Source: Kiritimatiellia bacterium | GTDB lineage: Bacteria > Verrucomicrobiota > Kiritimatiellia > RFP12 > JAAYLN01 | Assembly (NCBI GenBank): GCA_017962605.1 | Contig: JAGCUY010000176.1 | Location: 1 to 59,827 of the forward strand | Direction: 5' to 3' | DNA: 59,827 nucleotides | Shown: positions 6,866-13,756 of the stretch, piece by piece | How positions within the stretch are numbered: the stretch's first letter is position 1 | How the letters are laid out: every line of letters begins with the position of its first letter | Position numbers and translations under genes: made by a program | The notes under the pieces: generated by a model | What the model was told of the DNA's origin: nothing | Databases searched by the model: none | The model's input: the letters and a program-made list of their open reading frames with translations, nothing else

Positions 6866-8730
6866 TTTGTGGATTGTTTTACCTCTATGGCGTCCAGCGC
6901 GAAAACGTGCGCGGGCTGTCCGCGCCCGCCCCAGGTTTCCGCAACGACCAGGCGCATGGCTTCGGCGTCGGTTGGAGTGAACGTCACTTTGCGGAAGCGA
7001 AGGATGTTCAAGTCGTCCTGGAAAACCGTCCGCCATTCGCCGCCGGACCTCACGTCGATCCGGAACGACTTGGCGAGCATCTTCGGCATTTCCGCGCGTT
7101 CGGTCGTCGCCTCTAGCTTGCGCATCCGCTTGCCGGTGAAGGTCATGTCCGAGTCAAAGACGATTCTGGCGCCGGACAGTCGGCGCGGAGCCACCCAGGA
7201 ATAGACCATGCTTTCGCAGCCAGCATCAACCCACACGCCGTTGTCCTCGCCGCCGTAGCGGCGGTCGATGCCATTACGCAGGTTTTCCATTTCCGGCGCA
7301 ATCACGGCTTCCGCTGTGAGCGGCGACACCTTGCGCCAGCGGAACGGCAGCATGCAATCGTCGTCCTCCAGCGCGTCTTGGAGCTCCCCGATCCGCTCGC
7401 GCCGCAGCTGGGCGGGGTCAATCCCGTATTTGACGAGAAGCGCCGCCGCCGTTCCTACGGCTTGACCGAGCGCAGCGCACGTTCCCATGACGCGCGTCGA
7501 TGACATGCCGATATGGGTGCAGGAGATGTCGCGTCCCGCGAACATCAGGTTGGGGACGTTCACGGAGTAGAGGCAGTCGAAGGGGATGCCGAACGGGGAA
7601 GGGCAGGCGTGGTGGACGCTCTGGTGGCCGTGCTTCCAGAAGGCGTCGGGGTCGTGGTCGTCGAGCGACCAGCCGCCGTAGGCGACAACGTCATCGAAAC
7701 GGCCGCCGTCCATGACGTCGTGCTGGGTGAGGATGTGCGGGCCGATGAAGCGCGTCGATTCGCGCTTGCCGGGAAGGGAGCCGATCCAGTCGAGTTCGTA
7801 GTCCCTGCAGCGGCCGTCGGGATGGTTCTTCATGTAGGCCCAGACGCCATAGGCGATTTTTTTGAGTTCGAGCTGGATTTCGTTGGCGTCGCCGATCGTG
7901 TCGATGTTGCCGCCGAACTCAATCCACCAGAAGTTGTTGTTCTCGGGATCGAGGCGCTTGTAGGAGAAGTAGCGTCCCTTTTCGGCGGGCTGCGGGTCGT
8001 TGACGAAGTCGGCGTCGGTGAACTTGTAGGCCCAGGAGGGTGGAATGAACGGGTGGTGTTCATCGGTCTTGCGCAGTTGGAGCAAAATGGAATTGCCCAT
8101 CGTGCGGTGGTCGCCGCCCTTCTGCAAGAAGTCCTCCCCAAACTCCTCCGGGAACTCGCGCCCGTGGCGGAACTTCGCTCCGGAGAGGCGCAGGATTCCG
8201 TCGCCGCTGCAGTCGGCGAACCAGCGGCCGCGGATCGTCCAGCGCGTGCAGGCGTTGCCGTTCCACGCCTTGATGGCGGCGATGCGCCCGCCCTCCATCT
8301 CGACGCCCTCGACCGAGGTGTTGAGGAGCAGCGTGATGTTCTTCTCGCCGAGCACCGCCGAGAGCATCACATCGTCCCACATCGTGTAGCGCATGAGCGG
8401 GTTGTGGTGGAAGTTGCGGAGCTGGAGCTCCTCCAGGATGCCCGCCTCCTTGTTGTCGTCGCCGTGCGCCCCCATGATGCCCATGCGCATTTCGCTCGAG
8501 CAGTTGCCGCCGAGAACGGGGCGGTCCTGCACGAGGACGACAGAAGCCCCGCGGCGCGCGGCCGCGAGCGCCGCGCAGACGCCTGAGAGGCCGCCGCCGA
8601 CAACGACGAAATCGGCCGACGCCTCCTTCTCCAGCACGACGGGAGAGTTCGCCTCTGTGCGCATAGGCCTGTCTTCGCGCCCTGCGTCCGCAAGGTCGCT
8701 TTTTGCGATGTCAAAAGTATTGATGTCCAT
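6862..8730 (-). CDS. FAD-dependent oxidoreductase (FAD_oxidored family)
   Basis: The 622-aa protein has a FAD-binding dinucleotide fold near its N-terminus (ADFVVVGGGLSGVCAALAAA, GGGLSG at about residues 45-50) followed by the typical LGGNCSSEMRM segment. It has a late FAD-contacting block (NLMFAGRDISCTHIGMSSTR, then VMGTCAALGQAVGTAAAL) and a C-terminal beta-sandwich resembling a discoidin/F5-8 module (about residues 490-620). No signal peptide is seen. The substrate is unknown. I chose the ATG at 8730 because TTGCGT-N17-TAATAT ends 11 nt before it; a GTG 12 codons upstream would lie in the promoter. The stop overlaps the start of a truncated second oxidoreductase gene. Confidence 0.85.
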   Translation of the reverse strand: MDINTFDIAKSDLADAGREDRPMRTEANSPVVLEKEASADFVVVGGGLSGVCAALAAARRGASVVLVQDRPVLGGNCSSEMRMGIMGAHGDDNKEAGILEELQLRNFHHNPLMRYTMWDDVMLSAVLGEKNITLLLNTSVEGVEMEGGRIAAIKAWNGNACTRWTIRGRWFADCSGDGILRLSGAKFRHGREFPEEFGEDFLQKGGDHRTMGNSILLQLRKTDEHHPFIPPSWAYKFTDADFVNDPQPAEKGRYFSYKRLDPENNNFWWIEFGGNIDTIGDANEIQLELKKIAYGVWAYMKNHPDGRCRDYELDWIGSLPGKRESTRFIGPHILTQHDVMDGGRFDDVVAYGGWSLDDHDPDAFWKHGHQSVHHACPSPFGIPFDCLYSVNVPNLMFAGRDISCTHIGMSSTRVMGTCAALGQAVGTAAALLVKYGIDPAQLRRERIGELQDALEDDDCMLPFRWRKVSPLTAEAVIAPEMENLRNGIDRRYGGEDNGVWVDAGCESMVYSWVAPRRLSGARIVFDSDMTFTGKRMRKLEATTERAEMPKMLAKSFRIDVRSGGEWRTVFQDDLNILRFRKVTFTPTDAEAMRLVVAETWGGRGQPAHVFALDAIEVKQSTK

Positions 8731-8741
8731 GGTTGGTGATG

Positions 8742-8770
8742 ATATTAGTATTTTCCGGTGCGTCACGCAA
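8742..8770 (-). promoter_or_regulatory. Sigma-70-type promoter of the FAD oxidoreductase gene
   Basis: TTGCGT (8765-8770), a 17-bp spacer and TAATAT (8742-8747) lie immediately before the ATG at 8730. The predicted leader is only a few nucleotides. Confidence 0.6.
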
Positions 8771-8806
8771 GTGCCAACTCTGTGCCTTTCAACCTTTCAA
8801 CACGCT

Positions 8807-9110
8807 TTAGCGGAGGAATGCTCCTTGTGCCTTTAGGGAGGTGGCGAGCATGGCTGGATCGAGGTTGCGCGGGGCTGTCCCGCCCCTGGCGCACAGCGCG
8901 GCGGCCGTTCCGGCAGCCTCGCCCATTGCCATGCTTGGCGGCATCACGCGCACCGCCCCCGCCGCCTCGGCGTCGGCCGAGAGACACCGACCCGCGACGA
9001 GGAGGTTATCCACCTTGAGCGGGACTAGACTGCGGTACGGGACGCCATACCAGTTGCCGAACTGTGCGGCTTCTGCCACGCCTCCTACCTGGTGAATCTC
9101 TTCCGGCGCG
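8807..9110 (-). pseudogene. C-terminal remnant of a FAD-dependent oxidoreductase
   Basis: The frame ending at 8807 encodes the last 100 or so residues of a FAD oxidoreductase: YGVPYRSLVPLKVDNLLVAG, RCLSADAEAAGAVR and MAMGEAAGTAAALC are the conserved C-terminal FAD-binding elements. The N-terminal Rossmann fold is absent. The frame runs upstream into non-homologous sequence holding the CDF promoter. It may once have matched the truncated oxidoreductase at 6754-6865, the intact gene between them being a paralogue. Confidence 0.7.
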
Positions 9111-9171
9111 AAACCGGTTTGACGCCGCGCGAATGGGGCAGGGAAAGGATTTGATATGGCGGGACTCGCTG

Positions 9172-9200
9172 TTTGCCGATCAGCCCCCATGTGCTATACT
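9172..9200 (+). promoter_or_regulatory. Promoter of the CDF transporter gene
   Basis: TTGCCG (9173-9178) and TATACT (9195-9200), spaced 16 bp, precede the ATG at 9209 by 8 nt. The string around the -10 box also occurs at 178-191. Confidence 0.5.
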
Positions 9201-9208
9201 TGATTAGC

Positions 9209-10336
9209 ATGAAGCATCCCAAAACAGAACAAACCTCCGCCGCCGCGCGGGCGCGGCGCATTGTCCGCACCAGTTTTGTCGGCATAGCCGCGAATGTCCT
9301 TCTTGCCGCGTTCAAGGCCGCTGTGGGGCTTGTCGCCGGATCGGTGTCTGTCGTGATGGACGCGGTGAACAACCTCACCGACGCCCTCGGATCCATCCTG
9401 ACGCTCGTCGGGGTCAAGCTCGCGCGCCGCGCGCCGGACGCGAAGCATCCGTTCGGCTACGGGCGTATCGAGTATTTCAGCGCAGTCTCCATCGCGGCGC
9501 TTGTGCTGACGGCGGGCGCCGGGTCGCTCGTGGAGTCAGTCAAGAAAATCGTGCATCCTGCGGTGCCTGAATACGGGATGCTTTCACTCGTCGTCGTTGC
9601 GGTGGCGGTGGTGGCGAAACTGCTCCTCGGCCGCTATGTCTCGGCGCAGGGCCGCGCATGCAATTCCGATGCGCTCGTCGCATCCGGAGCGGACGCGAGC
9701 TTCGACGCCATTCTTTCCGCCTCCACCCTTGTCGGCGCGCTTCTCGTGAAGTTCGCCGGACTCAACCTCGACGGCTGGATCGGCGCGGGCATCTCGCTCT
9801 TCATCCTCAAGGCAGGCGCGGGGATGCTGATGGAGTCGGTAGGGAACATCATGGGGAGCCGCCCCGACGCGGAAGTCTCGAAGAGAATCCGCGAGACCGT
9901 CGAAGGCGTGCCTGGCGTCATCGGGGCCTACGACCTCGTGCTGCACAACTACGGGCCGGACACCGCAATCGGCTCGGTCCACGTAGAAATCGACGGCTCG
10001 CTTGATGCCGCCGCCATCCACCGCCTCACGCGCGCCGTGCAGCTCGCCGTCTTGGATAAGTTCCACGTCTTCCTTACCGTCGGCATATACGCCGTCGATC
10101 CTGCGCGGCGCGCCGACAGCGACGCCGTCGAGGCCGCGGCGAAGCGCCACCCCGGCGTCAAGGCCGTCCATGGTGTCTTTTTTGATGAAGAACGCGGTAC
10201 CCTCTCCTTTGATGTGCTCGTTGACTTCACCGTCCGCGACCGCGATGCCCTCCGCGCCGCCATTCTCGCCGAACTTCAAGGGCGCTTCCCGAATCGCTCC
10301 ATTGCAATCAACTTCGACACCGATTATTCCGATTGA
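9209..10336 (+). CDS. Cation diffusion facilitator (CDF) family transporter
   Basis: The 375-aa inner-membrane protein has the CDF layout. TM2 carries the DAVNNLTDALGS metal site and the loop HPFGYGRIEYFSA follows. A later helix carries SGADASFDAILSAS with the second aspartate pair. A cytoplasmic C-terminal domain (about residues 205-290) includes VPGVIGAYDLVLHNYGPDTA and SVHVEID. CDF proteins export divalent cations such as Zn, Fe, Mn or Co by proton antiport; the exact metal cannot be read. The C-terminus extends about 85 residues beyond the minimal domain (to INFDTDYSD). The ATG at 9209 has no Shine-Dalgarno and lies 8 nt after TATACT. It is one of few plus-strand genes here and unrelated to the glycan loci. 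Confidence 0.92.
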   Translation: MKHPKTEQTSAAARARRIVRTSFVGIAANVLLAAFKAAVGLVAGSVSVVMDAVNNLTDALGSILTLVGVKLARRAPDAKHPFGYGRIEYFSAVSIAALVLTAGAGSLVESVKKIVHPAVPEYGMLSLVVVAVAVVAKLLLGRYVSAQGRACNSDALVASGADASFDAILSASTLVGALLVKFAGLNLDGWIGAGISLFILKAGAGMLMESVGNIMGSRPDAEVSKRIRETVEGVPGVIGAYDLVLHNYGPDTAIGSVHVEIDGSLDAAAIHRLTRAVQLAVLDKFHVFLTVGIYAVDPARRADSDAVEAAAKRHPGVKAVHGVFFDEERGTLSFDVLVDFTVRDRDALRAAILAELQGRFPNRSIAINFDTDYSD

Positions 10337-10413
10337 GCGAAGTCCCCTACACGCCTTTCTCCGATGCCATTATGATGGACCACATTTTGTAATTTGAAGA
10401 ACGGCACAATGAC

Positions 10414-10878
10414 ATGAAACTTGCAGGAACATTAATTGCGGTCAAGGACATGGATAGGAGCAAGCGATTCTACCATGATGTGCTGGGACTGGATGTCATC
10501 ACTGACTTCGGTTCCAATGTCACATTGGATGGTGGGGTCGTGTTGCAGACGCTGGACACATGGGAGTCATTCATCAGGACGGACAATGTCGTCTTGCCGA
10601 ACAACGCGGGCGAACTCTATTTCGAGGAGGATGACATTGACGAATTCTGCAAGCATTTGGAATCCTTTGAAATCCGCTTTATTCACAAATTGTTCGAGCA
10701 TCCCTGGGGACAACGCGTCATTCGGTTCTACGATCCTGACGGGCATGTCATCGAAGTTGGGGAAAAGCTGGATTCCGTCATCCTGCGTTTCATGAAACAG
10801 GGATTGTCTGTGGAGGAAACGGCAATCCGGATGGATGTGCCGCTCGACTTTGTCCAATCGTGTTTGAACAAACAGTGA
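10414..10878 (+). CDS. VOC family (glyoxalase/bleomycin-resistance fold) protein
   Basis: The 154-aa protein has one glyoxalase-type beta-alpha-beta-beta-beta unit pair. It starts with KLAGTLIAVKDMDRSKRFYH and closes with RFYDPDGHVIEVGE. The last 35 residues (LRFMKQGLSVEETAIRMDVP) look like a small helix-turn-helix-like extension found on some VOC proteins. VOC enzymes use paired metal ligands for isomerisation, dioxygenation or resistance; the reaction here is unknown. It follows the CDF gene by 77 nt on the same strand. Confidence 0.85.
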   Translation: MKLAGTLIAVKDMDRSKRFYHDVLGLDVITDFGSNVTLDGGVVLQTLDTWESFIRTDNVVLPNNAGELYFEEDDIDEFCKHLESFEIRFIHKLFEHPWGQRVIRFYDPDGHVIEVGEKLDSVILRFMKQGLSVEETAIRMDVPLDFVQSCLNKQ

Positions 10879-11725
10879 CGGCCACGGCTGTTAGCGTTCA
10901 TCTGCGCCCATGAGTCGTCCGTCAGTCTCTTGCGGCTCTCGTCAATATAGAAGCACTCCTTTTTCGTTCCGCCCTCGTTAAAATCGTGAATCCAACCGAT
11001 TACGGCGTTTCATTTTCCACGAGATTACGGTGCGGAATTCTTTTTCGTTCTTCGCTTTATTAATCCAAACTACCGAACGTAATTGCGCCAAACTACCGAA
11101 TACAGTTGCAGTTCCAAGGACGATGTAATTGTCTGCCCGATTGTCCGCTTGAAACCATAGTCTTGGCATCATCGGCGGAGGACAGAGAATGGAAGAACGC
11201 AAATTTGTTTACACCGAACGACATTCGCAAATGGGGAATGCCGCGCTTTGTCGCGGCCGCCAATAAAAGAATTCCGCACCGTAGTCTTGCAATTTCGTTT
11301 TCCAGTTAGTATCTTGCACATTCTCACATTTCGCGAAATGTGCGTAAAAACACCTAGCGCTTTTGAAGGTCACAAAAAACTCACGTGGAGTTGTGGCGAG
11401 GCGGAGAAGGCATCGAATGGGAAATCAAATCAGGTCCTTGATTTCAAATGCGGGATTTCCGCCGCATCCATCCTTGTGAAGCCGAAGCACTTTTTGCGAA
11501 GCCCCATGCGAACAGTCGCCTCGGACAAATTGGATATCACAATTTGTGATTTCCATTTTTAGAATTCATCATCAGGCAACAGGAATAAGAATCTTTCAGA
11601 TTCCTCCCTCTTTTCTTCCGCCTTGCAGCGTCGGTTAAACTGTCCGTTAGTCTGTTCTAGGTTGTTCCGTTCTCCATTGGTTGTGGTTCGGCCTAGCCAA
11701 AATGAACGGGTGTAAATTTGTATAG
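10879..11725. other. Gene-poor stretch with an inverted repeat
   Basis: I see no convincing gene in this 850-bp stretch, which is AT-richer than its surroundings. Its reading frames are short, lack ribosome sites and match no family I know. It contains the inverted repeat at 11026-11283. Near its right end (about 11640-11690) are short AAC/GTT-type repeats similar to those at 6640-6690. Confidence 0.5.
11026..11283. repeat. 19-bp inverted repeat bracketing about 220 bp
   Basis: TACGGTGCGGAATTCTTTT at 11026-11044 recurs as an exact reverse complement at 11265-11283. Weaker similarity extends outward on both arms. The interior has no ORF of note. It resembles a small non-autonomous element or a remnant of one. 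Confidence 0.6.
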
Positions 11726-11944
11726 CTATGCCGTGGCGTTTTGACGCTTCGCTGCCGCAAAAGCCTTGATTTTCTCCCCAAGCTCACGAACGGTTTCCCC
11801 ATTGGCGAAATGCCGCTGATGCCACGAAGTATAGTCCTCAGGGGAACGGCTCATCATCACAACAAACCGTTCGGTATCAAGATACCCGAAATGGTCAATG
11901 AGCACGTTGAAACATTCAGTCCGAAGATGGCTGTCTGAAATCAT
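11726..11944 (-). CDS. Small 72-aa protein coupled to a PIN-domain remnant
   Basis: The 72-aa protein (MISDSHLRTECFNVLIDHFG, then LDTERFVVMM) looks like the small helical partners often encoded next to PIN or nucleotidyltransferase genes. Its ATG overlaps the stop of the PIN remnant (ATGA at 11941-11944), and the sequence ATGGAGGAC just upstream supplies a GGAG ribosome site. It may be the antitoxin or accessory protein of a now broken toxin pair. Transcription could come from promoter repeat 3. Function is inferred from context only. Confidence 0.5.
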   Translation of the reverse strand: MISDSHLRTECFNVLIDHFGYLDTERFVVMMSRSPEDYTSWHQRHFANGETVRELGEKIKAFAAAKRQNATA

Positions 11945-12084
11945 TGTCCGTCCTCCATTATGAAATCAATAGGATTTGCAATCCTCATATCGCCGAGTAT
12001 TTGCAGTTTCTTGGTTATGCCCTTGTCCGTCGTCAGAGACCAATCGCAGGAAGCTGTCTCGGCACACTCACGCCAAAGTGAAAT
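11941..12084 (-). pseudogene. C-terminal remnant of a second PIN-domain protein
   Basis: Read from 12084 to the TGA at 11941, the frame gives LWRECAETASCDWSLTTDKG, ITKKLQILG and MRIANPIDFI. This is the C-terminal PIN pattern of an acidic loop (TTDKG) and a closing NPIDFI. A stop codon (TAA, 12085-12087) lies directly upstream inside promoter repeat 3, so the N-terminal part is missing. It belongs to a different PIN subgroup from the remnant at 6078-6242. Confidence 0.6.
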
Positions 12085-12126
12085 TTATCGTGAATAGAAT
12101 AGCACAGGGTGGGGAGTGTGTCAAAT
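12059..12126 (-). repeat. 75-bp promoter-bearing repeat, copy 3 (divergent)
   Basis: TTGACA (12119-12124), a 17-bp spacer and TATTCT (12096-12101) are followed by GATAAATTTCACTT and the degenerate hairpin GGCGTGAGTGTGCC. It aligns with copies 1 and 2 along its full length at lower identity. The repeat overlaps the start of the second PIN remnant. Confidence 0.7.
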
Positions 12127-12313
12127 TGGACGAGTTACCTTGAACTCCATCAAGATACGCCCCGTCCGTTTCACCGGAAACGGGTTCATGACCCGCCCGT
12201 TTGCCCTCGGCGGCGAAGGCCTCGACCCTGCCGTCAAGTGCCGCTCCTGCTGACTGGCACTGCCCGCGCTGCAAGCGGCCCAAGACCGCCGTCGGCCGCG
12301 CGTAGGCTTGGCG
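12127..12313. other. Intergenic remnant, no assignable gene
   Basis: A short plus-strand frame ends at about 12256 and carries residues IKIRPVRFTGNGFM and TRPFALGGEGLDP. These look like a genuine protein C-terminus, but I cannot name the family. It has no start and abuts promoter repeat 3, so it is probably another truncated gene. Confidence 0.3.
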
Positions 12314-13720
12314 TCATCTACCTTCCCACGGCGTGCCGTCGAGGAGGAAGAGCGGGGTGTCGCGCAATGGAATGTGATTCAGCTTCAGCACGCCCGGGGC
12401 AAGGCGCTCTATGCACTTCTCCGGGAGCGGCTCCACCGTGCCTTCCAGCGGGTTGGCAATGAGCGGCGCCTTGTCAATGCCGCGCCAGACGAGCGTGGCC
12501 GTGCCGTCGTATTCGACGGTGTGCAGCGGCTCCGGCAGCCAATAGGCGAGTCCGCGCGCGCCGTTCGCGAGGTCGAACATGCCGAAGGGCAGTTCGCGCG
12601 CGCCCGGCTCGCGCATCCCCCAGCCGAGGTGCGGCGCCGCTTCGCGGCAGAACTGTACCGGCGCCGGAACGTGGCGTGGCGTCCCGCGCAGGATCGATGC
12701 GAGCGCTCCAAGCGCACGATACGACGGCTTGGGCGTGTATGTGCCGGTGGCGCGGCCGTCCGGGCCGAAGTCTGCCGCCAGCACCCCAAAGTAGCCGTAG
12801 TCGAGGATCGAGCCGATGTCGCCAGTCGTGCCGTTGAGCGCCTCCACCATGTCGAGGCAGGAGAAATACGACGAGAACTCCACATCGGCGATCAGGTCGG
12901 CGACGGCGTGGCGCAGGAGCTGGCGCGCCTGCTTGCGGGGCGTCCATGCCTGGTCGCGCAGCGCGCCGTGGCCGTCGGGGCGCGACTGCGACCCGCTTTC
13001 GCCCTGGATGATGCGGATGTCCTTGTTACGCGGGCGCAGCATGGCTTCGAGCATCTGCACCTTCTCTATGGAGCTGCGCTCGTCGTCGGCGTATTGGTGG
13101 TAGGTGAAGCCCCAGACGTCGTCCAGCGCCCCGGTGTCGATGAGTTCGTGGAACCAGGGCGTATCGGCCCAATGGCACATCGAGCCGGCGATGATCTTCG
13201 CCTCCTGGTCGGCCGCGCGGATGGCGGCGGCGGTCTCGATGACGAAGCGCCCGTATTCGGTGCCGCTCGGGCCGTGCTTCCAGCACCAGACGCCGTCCGG
13301 CTCGTTCCACACTTCCCACGCCGCGACGCGGCCCCGGAAATGGGCGACCGTCGCCGTGACGTAGGCGGCCCACGCGCGGCGCTGCTCCTCGGTGGCGATT
13401 GGCGGAACGCCAACGCCGCCAAAGACATTCTCCGCGCCGCCGCCGTAGAGGCCGTTGCCGTAGCAGAGGCACACCCACGGCTTTAGACCAAGGCCGACGA
13501 GGTCGTCGACGATGGCGTCAAGCCAGGCGAAATCGTAAACGCCCTTCTCGCGCTCGGTGCGCTGCCAGCCGCTCTGGAGGCGGATCCAGGAGACGCCCGT
13601 CGCGGGCAGGAATGGGTAGGCCTTCGTCGGGTCGAAGAGGTCGCGGTCGAGCTTTTCAAAGCCAAGGCCGAGGAATTCGGAACGGACGCCCGTTCGCGTG
13701 TCGATGGAAGGAATCGTCAT
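12314..13720 (-). CDS. GH39-like / clan GH-A glycosidase, cytoplasmic
   Basis: The 468-aa TIM-barrel enzyme has no signal peptide. The acid/base glutamate is Glu140 in WEVWNEPDG and the likely nucleophile is Glu241 in IIQGESGSQSRP. The opening block GVSWIRLQSGWQRTE and the spacing of the two glutamates resemble GH39 (beta-xylosidase/iduronidase), but other clan GH-A families remain possible. A beta-sandwich tail (about residues 370-468) follows. Being intracellular it would cleave imported oligosaccharides. It is last in the cluster, starting 10 nt after the triple-LamG gene, and has its own TTGCCA-N18-TAAAAT with the -10 box 6 nt before the ATG. Confidence 0.8.
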   Translation of the reverse strand: MTIPSIDTRTGVRSEFLGLGFEKLDRDLFDPTKAYPFLPATGVSWIRLQSGWQRTEREKGVYDFAWLDAIVDDLVGLGLKPWVCLCYGNGLYGGGAENVFGGVGVPPIATEEQRRAWAAYVTATVAHFRGRVAAWEVWNEPDGVWCWKHGPSGTEYGRFVIETAAAIRAADQEAKIIAGSMCHWADTPWFHELIDTGALDDVWGFTYHQYADDERSSIEKVQMLEAMLRPRNKDIRIIQGESGSQSRPDGHGALRDQAWTPRKQARQLLRHAVADLIADVEFSSYFSCLDMVEALNGTTGDIGSILDYGYFGVLAADFGPDGRATGTYTPKPSYRALGALASILRGTPRHVPAPVQFCREAAPHLGWGMREPGARELPFGMFDLANGARGLAYWLPEPLHTVEYDGTATLVWRGIDKAPLIANPLEGTVEPLPEKCIERLAPGVLKLNHIPLRDTPLFLLDGTPWEGR

Positions 13721-13726
13721 ATTTAT

Positions 13727-13756
13727 ATTTTACCTGACGACAAGGGTGAATGGCAA
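13727..13756 (-). promoter_or_regulatory. Putative internal promoter of the GH39-like gene
   Basis: TTGCCA (13751-13756), an 18-bp spacer and TAAAAT (13727-13732) lie just before the ATG at 13720. The element overlaps the last codons and stop of the upstream LamG gene, so it is an internal, leaderless-type promoter if used. Confidence 0.4.

Noticed and set aside
7513-8586. 357-codon plus-strand frame opposite the FAD oxidoreductase
   Set aside because: It is the antisense of a conserved enzyme, Val/Ala/Glu-rich with no ribosome site; high GC makes such frames common here.
12308-13486. 392-codon plus-strand frame opposite the GH39-like gene
   Set aside because: It is a mirror frame of a gene with clear catalytic motifs and has no recognisable domain.
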